From Kineosporia succinea (lineage in GTDB: Bacteria > Actinomycetota > Actinomycetes > Actinomycetales > Kineosporiaceae): a DNA stretch of 64,000 nt. The DNA lies in NCBI RefSeq assembly GCF_030811555.1, contig NZ_JAUSQZ010000001.1, positions 4,213,241-4,277,240 on the forward strand, written 5' to 3'. Under the pieces are notes generated by a model. That model searched no databases. It saw only the letters and a program-made list of their open reading frames with translations, and had not been told where the DNA came from. Both the position numbers and the translations under genes were made by a program. This document shows positions 28,353-35,912 of the stretch, in pieces; position 1 is the first letter of the stretch, and every line of letters begins with the position of its first letter.

Positions 28353-28700
28353 CTAGAGAACGCGGCGGTTGCGGATCTCGGTCACCAGGCTCGGGCGGTG
28401 GGTCTCGGCCACGATCCGGTCGACGAAGTCGGCGGACTCGTAGAGGTGGTTGGCCAGGGCCACCGCCTCGACCGCGGTGAGCTCGAACGTCTCGCCCAGA
28501 GTGATGCGGGGAGGGCTCACGTCACTGGCCACCGGGTCGGCGAAGAGATCGAAGTCGATGCGTTGCGCGACCCGTACGCGCACCGTGTCGCCGGAGGCGA
28601 GCACCACGTCCCCTATTTGACGCTCGTGATCGATGGCCTCGTGATCGACCACGGAGGTCTTCTCCCAGAGATGCATCTCGTCGTGCTGCACTTCGCGCAT
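28353..28700 (-). CDS. conserved-looking small protein of unknown function
   Basis: The 115-residue acidic protein contains a beta-rich half (IGDVVLASGDTVRVRVAQRI) and a C-terminal helix (LTAVEAVALANHLYESADFVDRI). No family was recognised. The start ATG is eight bases after AGGAG, and that ribosome site overlaps the stop codon of the upstream gene, so the two small genes form one operon. It lies about 660 bases from the divergent XRE regulator; a functional link is only positional. Confidence 0.6.
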   Translation of the reverse strand: MREVQHDEMHLWEKTSVVDHEAIDHERQIGDVVLASGDTVRVRVAQRIDFDLFADPVASDVSPPRITLGETFELTAVEAVALANHLYESADFVDRIVAETHRPSLVTEIRNRRVL

Positions 28701-28711
28701 GAAAGGGTCTC

Positions 28712-29011
28712 CTAGACGAGTCGGACGAGTTCCTGCACAGCGTCTTTCGGCAGGACGTAGGGGGTCGAGGCGTCGATGCTGATGCAGGCCTCGCCGAGTA
28801 GTTGCAGCAGGACGATGTCGTCGTGCCGCAGTTCGTGGTGCGGGTGCACCAGCCAGCCCCGGAACCGCTCCCGGTCGATGACGGCGATGTTGCGGTCACC
28901 GAGGTAGAAGAGCACGAGCTCGTAGCGGACGTTGACGTCCACGTTCGTGACGGCCGGGCCGTTACGTAGTTCTATGGACAGCCAGCCGGTCCACATCGTC
29001 TCCAATGACAT
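28712..29011 (-). CDS. small protein of unknown function, first of a two-gene operon
   Basis: The 99-residue protein is predicted beta-rich with Trp near the N-terminus (MWTGWLSIELRNG) and a middle strand pair (YELVLFYLGDRNIAVIDRERFRGWL). No motif points to an activity. It is separated by 11 bases from the next gene. The ATG at 29011 has only a weak purine stretch upstream, so the start is uncertain. Confidence 0.55.
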   Translation of the reverse strand: MSLETMWTGWLSIELRNGPAVTNVDVNVRYELVLFYLGDRNIAVIDRERFRGWLVHPHHELRHDDIVLLQLLGEACISIDASTPYVLPKDAVQELVRLV

Positions 29012-29357
29012 TTGTACGTGTCTTCTTTCCCCGGTTCATGGGCCGGACTCCCCGCCGGAGCGGAGGGAGGCTCGGCGAGGAGCCCGGCGTTCTTGGGAGG
29101 GGCCGCCGGCCTGTGTTGTGGGCGCGGGTGCCCGACGGGTGCTGGCTTGAAACCCCCGTCCCAACACCTGGTTCCAAGTCCTTGTGCTGCTGGATTGTTG
29201 CCTGTCGGGATCTAGATTGGCAATTTCCCGATCGTTGTGCAAGATTCTAATTACGGCACTCACAGTGTGGAAGTTGCGGGGTGACAGGCCATTTAGTGGT
29301 GCCGACTGAAGTCTTCTATTGTGGATGTACGATCTACTGCGTACCTAGGGGGATGAG
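29012..29357. other. intergenic region between a small operon and the XRE regulator
   Basis: This 346-base gap is divergent and must hold both promoters. Its second half is A+T-richer than its surroundings. No gene is supported. The most obvious structure is the dyad listed separately. Confidence 0.5.
29327..29344. promoter_or_regulatory. candidate operator upstream of the XRE regulator
   Basis: GTACG and CGTAC form a 5-bp inverted repeat with an 8-base spacer, ending 13 bases before the GTG start codon. XRE regulators of this class are often autoregulated, so this is a plausible operator, though short. Confidence 0.3.
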
Positions 29358-30242
29358 GTGCAAGCAGAAGTCACGGGGTCGACCGTTCCACGTCGCCAGT
29401 TCGGCAGATGCGTGCGTGAGTTGCGAGGCCAAGCACGCATGACTGTTCGGACCTCGGCTAAAGAGTTGGGATGGTCGGAAGGCAAGATCTGGCGCATCGA
29501 GACGGGGCAGACGTCGATTCGCATCCATGACGCAGAGGCGATGTGCCGGGTTTTCGGTGCAAGCACTGAGATGACGGGGGTTCTCACGGCGCTGGCGCGA
29601 GAGACGCGGGCGCGTGGATGGTGGCACAGTTATGGAGATGTGATCCCTGAGTACTTCGACGTCTACATAGGCTTGGAGGAGGCTGCCTCTGAATTCTGCT
29701 GGTACGAGTCGGATCTAATCCCAGGACTCTTGCAGACCGAGCCTTACGCGCGGACGCTGATCGAGAATGCGCATCTCGGGGAGTCACCTGAAGAGATCGA
29801 CCACCGTGTGCGTGTGCGCATAGGGCGAGGGACGCTACTGACCAGGGTGACCGCGCCGCCCAGATTTCAGGCCGTCATCGGTGAGTCGGTTCTACGGCGT
29901 CCCGTCGGCGGAGCCGAGGTCATGGCTGACCAGGTAGAGCACCTCGCGAAGCTCAGCCAGTTGGATCATGTTGCCATCAGGGTCCTGCCTTTCGCCGCCG
30001 GGTATCACGACGGGATTCACTCGGGTCCCTTTATCACCCTGCGCTTTCCCGTGACGGCTGACGGGCGGGAAAGTGAACCGCCGACGGTCTACATCGAGTC
30101 GTTGACGGGTGCGCTGTACCTCGACAGGCCGGCCGAGGTGCAGCACTATGACACGGCCTGGACGAGCATCTGGTCTTCATCGCTCGACCAGGCTGCCTCT
30201 GCTGAACTGATGAGACACGTCGCGAGGGAGTTCAGAAAATGA
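29358..30242 (+). CDS. XRE-family regulator with DUF5753 (Scr1-like)
   Basis: The 294-residue protein carries an N-terminal Cro/CI helix-turn-helix (LRGQARMTVRTSAKELGWSE, then GKIWRIETGQTSIR). The DUF5753 domain follows (WYESDLIPGLLQTEPYARTL, about residues 113-132, to the C-terminus). Such regulators pair with small DUF397 proteins throughout filamentous actinobacteria and act in development, or as toxin-antitoxin-like pairs. The GTG start follows AGGGGG by five bases. Its stop overlaps the DUF397 start (ATGA). Confidence 0.92.
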   Translation: MQAEVTGSTVPRRQFGRCVRELRGQARMTVRTSAKELGWSEGKIWRIETGQTSIRIHDAEAMCRVFGASTEMTGVLTALARETRARGWWHSYGDVIPEYFDVYIGLEEAASEFCWYESDLIPGLLQTEPYARTLIENAHLGESPEEIDHRVRVRIGRGTLLTRVTAPPRFQAVIGESVLRRPVGGAEVMADQVEHLAKLSQLDHVAIRVLPFAAGYHDGIHSGPFITLRFPVTADGRESEPPTVYIESLTGALYLDRPAEVQHYDTAWTSIWSSSLDQAASAELMRHVAREFRK

Positions 30243-30448
30243 ATGATCGTTTGAAGGATGCCGTCTGGCGAAAGAGTAGTCGCAGCAACGGCACCGGTGC
30301 CTGCGTCGAAGTTGCCTTCCTGGAAGATGGAGATATTGCTCTGCGGGAGAGCGACGAGCCTGGTTCGGTCGTCATCACGTCTGCGGTCAAGTGGGACGCC
30401 TTCTTGGCAGGGGTTCGCAACGCAGAGTTCGACCGTCCGGAAATCTAA
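30239..30448 (+). CDS. DUF397 protein partnered with the XRE regulator
   Basis: The 69-residue protein has the DUF397 core: WRKSSRSNGTGACVEVAFLE, then VAVRDS-like IALRESDEP and a final W-x-AFLAGVRN helix. DUF397 proteins are encoded next to DUF5753 XRE regulators and are thought to modulate them directly. The ATG overlaps the XRE stop codon, giving 1:1 translational coupling. Confidence 0.92.
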   Translation: MNDRLKDAVWRKSSRSNGTGACVEVAFLEDGDIALRESDEPGSVVITSAVKWDAFLAGVRNAEFDRPEI

Positions 30449-30456
30449 GCGGGTGG

Positions 30457-30490
30457 TTCGAGGGGGCAGGCACCGGTCTGCCCCCTCGAA
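30457..30490. terminator. perfect 13-bp hairpin between convergent genes
   Basis: TTCGAGGGGGCAG pairs exactly with CTGCCCCCTCGAA across an 8-base loop (GCACCGGT). It fills the 46-base gap between the DUF397 stop and the helicase stop, and would terminate transcription from both sides. Confidence 0.85.
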
Positions 30491-30494
30491 CTGG

Positions 30495-33400
30495 CTACAC
30501 ACTGACCATTCGAGTGGCCATGAACATGTCGGTCGGCATGGGGGTTTTCAATCGCCAGGTAACGGCCATAGGGCGGCTGTGTTGATGGGAGACATACTCC
30601 AGTGGTCCCATGAAAACGTAAGGCGACGTGCCCATTTCACCATCCTGCATGGCTCGTACGAAAAGAAGAACGTGCGAACCGCGCTCTGCGTGATGGATAT
30701 ACCGCTGACCGGTCGGTGAAGCGTCCGACGTCGTCGACTGACTCTCCCAGTGGAAGAGCTCAGGGGTGAGGGCGAAGTCCTTGTACATCGTGGAGGGCGA
30801 GAAGTCCTTCTCAGCCTTCTTGCAGGTGACGAAGAGGATGTCGGAGTTGATGGCTTCGCACCAGGCGACGCCCTCGCGGAAGTTGCTCGGGGGCTTCTTC
30901 AGCGATGCGTGGCCAACCGCGGCAAGGATCTCTTCACGCTGATAGCTGGCATGGATGCTGAGGGGGACATCCGCAAATTCCTGCCCGTAGGGAGTGAGGT
31001 CTTCCGTCATGCGCCGAGCCCTATCGAAGCTGAGCTCGACCACCTCTTGAAAGTCGCGGCGAACCGTGGGCTGGGTGCGGATACTCGTCAAGCCCTGATC
31101 AGCGCTGGTGAACGTATCGCCAGTCGGGTAGAAGGAGAAGAACAGCATGTCTGCGAGGCGCCGCTGTCGGAGGCTGTCTCCGGTGTCTGAGGTCGAGAGC
31201 ATGCGGGTGTAGTGCTCAGCTCGTTCCCGGTCGTCTACGTGGGCGAAAGCCCGGATGCGCCGAAGGAGCGCTGACTCGATCGTGCTCAGCGGTGGAAGAT
31301 CCGGATCGGCAGCCCGCTCGAGAGCTGCCCAGGATCGGTCCTTGGTTCCCTTCTTGAGGACGTCAGCGAGTTCGCGTTGTCCCAACTCCAAGTAGTCCTT
31401 GAGTGAAGAAGGTTGCAGTTCGCGGACTTCCGAAATCATGGTCGCCCAGCGTGGAGAGATCTGCTGCTTCAAGGAAGCGAGCAGGGCTTCCTTGGCCACC
31501 GGATCCAGAACGATCTGTGACCCAGGCGGTAGCAGCGGAAAGTCCTTGGCGACCTGCTGCTCCAAGGTCTTGCCGAGGTGGCCGGTGAGAGCACGGAAAC
31601 GCTGGTCAAATCGGAACTCTGCTCGCTGATGGCCCACGAAGTCGAGCGCCGTGAGCACCGCCTTGCCTTCACTCATGCGCAAGCCTCGCCCCAGCTGCTG
31701 AAGGAAGACCGTGGCGCTCTCAGTCGGCCGGAGGAAGAGCACCGTGTCGACCTCGGGGATGTCGACACCCTCGTTGAAGAGATCCACGGTGAAGATGGCG
31801 TTGACCTGGCCACTCCGCAAAGCACCGCGAGCATGCTGTCGCTCGGCGGCTGGCGTATTCGCGGAGAGCGCGATGGAGGGGATGCCGGCCTCGGAGAACC
31901 GCTCGGCCATGTACTCGGCGTGCTTGACGCTGACGCAGAAGCCCAGGCACTTCATCTGCCCAGGGTCGAGAACCTTTTCGCCCACCTCTCGCAAGATGAT
32001 GTTCAGTCGAGCCGCGTCGGCGGTGTAGAGCTCGGTGAGCGCCTCGGTGTCGTACGAACGGCGCTGCCGGTTCCAGGTGATCTTCTCGAGGTCGGTTCCA
32101 TCGTGGATTCCGAAGTAGTGGAACGGGGCGAGAAGGTTCTGATCAAGCGCGTCCCAAAGGCGGAGCTCTGCTGCCACCCGCCCGCCGAAGAAGTCCCTGA
32201 CGTTGACCCCGTCTGCGCGCTCGGGAGTTGCTGTCAGACCGAGCAGCTCCTTCGGCTGCAACTGGTCCATGATGCGTCGGTACGACGCCGCTGCAGCATG
32301 ATGGAACTCGTCGATGACGACGACGTCAAAAGCCTCCGGCTGGATCAGCGCCAGGTTGTCAGCATGGAGCGACATAACGCTCGCGAATACGTGCCGGCCT
32401 CGGCTCGGAGTCTTACCGTCTGCAAGAAGCTCTCCAAAAGACGCGTTGGCTAGCACTTCTTGGTAGGTGCGTTGCGCTTGTTGGAGGATCTCGATCCGGT
32501 GGGCAACGAAGAGGAGCGACAGGTCTCCTTGATCTTGAACAAGCCGCTTGTAGTCCAGCGCAGCGATGACCGTCTTACCGGTACCTGTCGCCGCGACTAC
32601 GAGGTTGCGGTGGCGATCGTGGAGCTTGCGCTCGGCATCGAGCTGCTCGAGCATCTCCTGCTGATGTGGCAGCGGCCGGACCTCAAGGCCGGACAAAAGG
32701 AGAGCGCTCTGCGTTCCGCCCGCGTTCTTACCGGCGGCCCGGTCGAGCTCTCGGCGGAGCAGCGGTCCATGCTCCCGGGGGTCATAGGTGACGAATTCCT
32801 TGTCCTGCCAATATGACTCGAAGGTGGCCTCGAACTTCTCCATGAGGTCAGGTGTGTCAATCGCCGACAGTCGAACGTTCCACTCGAGGCCATCAACGAG
32901 CGCTGCACGCGACAGGTTGCTGGATCCCACGTAGGCCGTGTGAAAACCGCTTCTGCGCTCGAACATCCAGGCTTTGGCGTGCAGTCGGGTGCGGTTGGTC
33001 TCGTAGTTGACCTTGACCTCCGCCCCGAACTCGTTGACCAGGGCATCGAGAGCCTTGGCGTCTGTGGCACCCATGTAGGTCGTGGTGAGGACGCGGATCG
33101 GGACGCCGCGGTTCTTGAGTTCGCGAAGCTGGTCTTCGAGCAGCCGCAGGCCGTACCACTTCACGAAGGCACAGAGCAGATCCACTCGGTCGGCGCTGGC
33201 CAGTTCGGCGCGTAGCTCGGCAGCCAGGGTTGGCTCACCGCGGGCGTTTGTCAGTAAAGAAGCCTCGGAAAGAGGCGTGGCCGGGCGAAGTAGCACCGCA
33301 CCACCCGTGGCTATGAAGTCACGCCGATAGATTTGGTGCAACTGCTGATGGTTGAGCTTTTCGTCCAAGGCAGGTGTCTCAGCGGCGGCGCCGTAGGAGC

Positions 33401-33614
33401 GTAGCTGCTCCAGGATGCCCTCGACAATCGAGGGGCGATCGGCTGATCTTGCAGCAGTGAGCGTGTCTTGAATGACTCGACTGAGGTACCGCGTCAACAC
33501 TATGGGCTGCTCGGCAGGGTCTACTGCGGCTGTTTCACTGGCGAGACCCTGAAGGAGCGTCAGCCGATTCTGTAGCTCAGTCGTGATCAGAGATTCGTAG
33601 AGCCCGGTGTCCAA
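30495..33614 (-). CDS. PLD-like nuclease/DEAD-box helicase/DUF3427 protein
   Basis: The 1039-residue multidomain protein has four recognisable parts. After an N-terminal helical region comes a phospholipase D-type domain with HAKAWMF (residues 212-218) and VGSSNLS (about 230). A superfamily 2 helicase follows with Walker A ATGTGKT (about 341-347), DEFH box VVVIDEFHHA (433-442), TATPERADG, and motif VI QLGRGLRMSEG. The last about 370 residues match DUF3427. Such proteins are typical of defence islands and act on DNA. The TTG start follows GAGGAG. The upstream SRA-HNH gene is on the same strand, 130 bases away. Confidence 0.88.
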   Translation of the reverse strand: MDTGLYESLITTELQNRLTLLQGLASETAAVDPAEQPIVLTRYLSRVIQDTLTAARSADRPSIVEGILEQLRSYGAAAETPALDEKLNHQQLHQIYRRDFIATGGAVLLRPATPLSEASLLTNARGEPTLAAELRAELASADRVDLLCAFVKWYGLRLLEDQLRELKNRGVPIRVLTTTYMGATDAKALDALVNEFGAEVKVNYETNRTRLHAKAWMFERRSGFHTAYVGSSNLSRAALVDGLEWNVRLSAIDTPDLMEKFEATFESYWQDKEFVTYDPREHGPLLRRELDRAAGKNAGGTQSALLLSGLEVRPLPHQQEMLEQLDAERKLHDRHRNLVVAATGTGKTVIAALDYKRLVQDQGDLSLLFVAHRIEILQQAQRTYQEVLANASFGELLADGKTPSRGRHVFASVMSLHADNLALIQPEAFDVVVIDEFHHAAAASYRRIMDQLQPKELLGLTATPERADGVNVRDFFGGRVAAELRLWDALDQNLLAPFHYFGIHDGTDLEKITWNRQRRSYDTEALTELYTADAARLNIILREVGEKVLDPGQMKCLGFCVSVKHAEYMAERFSEAGIPSIALSANTPAAERQHARGALRSGQVNAIFTVDLFNEGVDIPEVDTVLFLRPTESATVFLQQLGRGLRMSEGKAVLTALDFVGHQRAEFRFDQRFRALTGHLGKTLEQQVAKDFPLLPPGSQIVLDPVAKEALLASLKQQISPRWATMISEVRELQPSSLKDYLELGQRELADVLKKGTKDRSWAALERAADPDLPPLSTIESALLRRIRAFAHVDDRERAEHYTRMLSTSDTGDSLRQRRLADMLFFSFYPTGDTFTSADQGLTSIRTQPTVRRDFQEVVELSFDRARRMTEDLTPYGQEFADVPLSIHASYQREEILAAVGHASLKKPPSNFREGVAWCEAINSDILFVTCKKAEKDFSPSTMYKDFALTPELFHWESQSTTSDASPTGQRYIHHAERGSHVLLFVRAMQDGEMGTSPYVFMGPLEYVSHQHSRPMAVTWRLKTPMPTDMFMATRMVSV

Positions 33615-33744
33615 GAGGTGTGCTCCTCGCGCACTCGTGAGACCAACCTCGTCATCCTAGGACGTGCGGGGGGCCATCTCGGCGATTTGAGCCGCGGCGC
33701 ATGCGCGAGCGACAGTCAGACAATCGCCAGCATCTCGGGAATTG

Positions 33745-34650
33745 CTAGTCCCTAACCTGTGCAAAATTTTCTCGATGGTAGCGCGTGAAAGCTTCCTTAA
33801 TGTCGTGGCCTTTCAACGTTCGCAACTTCTGAAGCTTCGTCCGGTTCGCCGTCAAAAAGACCCATCCTTCGCGAATGTACAGAGCCCCTCGGTCGAAAAG
33901 TACGTGATCGTTGGCGCAAAGGCAGAGAATGTTGGCTGGAATATCCGGACCGTTGTGTGGCTTGCCGAGAGCCCGGATGTGGGCCCCTTCGGCGTAACCC
34001 TTGCCGTCAATCTCCAGGCGTACCCCGCAAATTTGGCAGGTTGAGTCGTATGCCTGCTTAACCCATTGAGATACTTCGGTGTTGCGCACGACACGCTGTA
34101 TGACACCAGCAGTACGAACGGGTTTGGTGTTTCCGATGGGAGGGGTGAGTGCGAAACTGCGAGCAGAAGTTTCTTTCCAGGATTCGCCGTCAGCTTCGGG
34201 TACGCGTTCCAGTTCGAATTGGAAAATCATTGGACCGTCTGATGAGGCGCGGTAGGAATGGCGGGCCACGATGTAAAGACCGTCATAGCGAAACCCGGAC
34301 TTGGGCGAGTGTGTGCCCTTCGCGTTCGCGCCTCGGATGACTCTGATGGGAAGACTCATGGTCTCAGACAGCTTCAATGCCGAGTTTCCCTGTGTATCCT
34401 TCTGATCCTCTACCTGAACCTTCTTCTCGTCTTGGCCACCTTCGCCGGTGTAGAGAATCCAATCGCCTTCGTCGCGGTCGTCCTTGTAGCCTCCGGAAAG
34501 GCAGATGGCGTCCGCTCCTTCCTCGTAGTTTCCGCTGATTCCACGCCTCCCGTGTCGGTGGAGTCGGGCCTGGCGAACATCCTCGCGCTTCGCGAAGACG
34601 GACCCTGTGGGATGCCCGGCAATGTGACCAAAGATGCTTGGCTCGCTCAT
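33745..34650 (-). CDS. SRA-HNH modification-dependent (type IV-like) endonuclease
   Basis: The 301-residue protein opens with an SRA/YDG domain (HRHGRRGISGNYEEGADAIC, then LSGGYKDDRDEGDWILYTGE), which flips out modified cytosine. It ends with an HNH nuclease whose zinc Cys pair is CQIC (205-208), followed by GAHIRALGKPHNGPDIPANI and CLCANDHVLFDRG. This layout is that of TagI and ScoMcrA-like enzymes that cut DNA carrying methyl or phosphorothioate marks, and so block foreign or modified DNA. The region is clearly less GC-rich than its surroundings. A TAATAT -10-like box lies just upstream of the ATG on this strand. Confidence 0.9.
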   Translation of the reverse strand: MSEPSIFGHIAGHPTGSVFAKREDVRQARLHRHGRRGISGNYEEGADAICLSGGYKDDRDEGDWILYTGEGGQDEKKVQVEDQKDTQGNSALKLSETMSLPIRVIRGANAKGTHSPKSGFRYDGLYIVARHSYRASSDGPMIFQFELERVPEADGESWKETSARSFALTPPIGNTKPVRTAGVIQRVVRNTEVSQWVKQAYDSTCQICGVRLEIDGKGYAEGAHIRALGKPHNGPDIPANILCLCANDHVLFDRGALYIREGWVFLTANRTKLQKLRTLKGHDIKEAFTRYHRENFAQVRD

Positions 34651-34908
34651 GTGTCGATATTAGAGAACTGTGACTTATGATACGAGTGTTGTTCGCCAAG
34701 TAGCGGCGTCGAACTCTGGTGGAGGGAGTCGCTGGGCCTAGTCGGGAGGTCTGTAGCGAGATGCCCTCAGGAGTGCCGGTCGGATTGCACTTCAGGGGAG
34801 GGTGCATGGGCTCGGCGGGAGTGCTAGGAAGCGGACACCGCTCGCCTGGGCTCCGATCATGCTTTCGATGGATGCTGCGCCCAGTGCCGCGCTCGTAGCT
34901 TGTGAGTC

Positions 34909-35493
34909 ATGATAAAAGGGATCTCGGCCCTGATAGCGGGTGCCCTTCTCCTGGCGCTCGTCGGATGCGGTGAGTCAGCCGCCGCCGCGACGGAGGAACA
35001 GCGACAACGCGCTCTGGCCGCCGGTTTCGACGCCGATCTGGTTTACGTGCTCGAGGTGGACGGATACAACGCCGCAGCCGGCGGCAGCGGGGTCTACGGC
35101 GCTGACGGCTACCAGACCATCTACGTGTCCGAGAGTGGTGACGACCTGCGCCTCACCGTCGAGCGGGCCACGCTCGACGACATCACCTGTCCGGCGCTGC
35201 CGGTTCCCGGGGCCGAGGGGGTGGACATCACGGTGGAATGCACCCGTGACGACGACGGCTGGCGCCGAGTCGCTGGCGATCGGGAGGAGTACGCGGTTCT
35301 CCGCGACGATCTCCTGGTGCGGGTCAGCGGTACCAGGGCCGGGGCCAATCTGATGCGTGAAGCTGCGCTCGAGGCCCGGCCCGCCACCTCGAAGGAGCTG
35401 GACGACGTGCTCCCGCCGGATTCCGAAATCGTTGAGCGCGGTGACATCTCGGGGGACAACGCGCCGAACAACGACGTGGGCGCGGGCGGGTGA
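34909..35493 (+). CDS. lipoprotein of unknown function
   Basis: The 194-residue protein begins MIKGISALIAGALLLALVGC, where Cys-20 is a lipobox cysteine, followed by an Ala-rich linker. The mature domain (about 45-160) is beta-rich with one conserved-looking cysteine pair (TCPALPVPG, VECTRDD). The C-terminus is acidic and Asn-rich. It sits 106 bases before a WXG100-sized gene on the same strand, so it may belong to that secretion-related group. Confidence 0.7.
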   Translation: MIKGISALIAGALLLALVGCGESAAAATEEQRQRALAAGFDADLVYVLEVDGYNAAAGGSGVYGADGYQTIYVSESGDDLRLTVERATLDDITCPALPVPGAEGVDITVECTRDDDGWRRVAGDREEYAVLRDDLLVRVSGTRAGANLMREAALEARPATSKELDDVLPPDSEIVERGDISGDNAPNNDVGAGG

Positions 35494-35599
35494 GAGCTGG
35501 AGGCAGGCCACCCCGGCACCGTCCGCGGTAGCGAAACATCCACGAAGAGTGACATTTATGTGTTTGATACCTTCTCCTCCAGCCAGGGAGGGGAAGTAC

Positions 35600-35912
35600 G
35601 TGAGCGGGCACTTCAAAGTTCTTGCGTCAGAGTTGCTGAGCAGCAAGGAGAAGGCAGCGAGTGTCGCCTCGGGGGTTGGGGCACTCGATCCGGGTGGCGA
35701 GCTGAGCAAGGCGACGGGGTCGATCCCGGGGGGCGTCCAGCGTCACTCTGATGAAGAACGTCGGCTCCCTGTGGAATGCCCAGTTCAAGCAGTTGCGTGA
35801 ACGCGTGTCCTCGTACGGTGACACGTTGGGTACCGCTGCTGCAGGCTACGAGCGGGGCGACAACGCCGGGGCCAAGAGCTTCAACGACCTGGTCCCCGAG
35901 GCTTCGCGGTGA
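35600..35912 (+). pseudogene. WXG100-sized secretion-family protein, frameshifted in a G6 tract
   Basis: Reading from GTG 35600 gives SGHFKVLASELLSSKEKAAS and so on to GSIPGG, then nonsense. If the G run 35728-35733 had five rather than six G's, the frame would continue as GASSVTLMKNVGSLWNAQFK, through AAAGYERGDNAGAK, to a stop at 35910-35912. That gives a 103-residue, mostly helical protein with a central LWN, the size and style of WXG100 (ESX) proteins. The restored stop overlaps the next start (GTGA). The GTG has a good upstream site (GGGAGGGGAAG). Confidence 0.65.
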
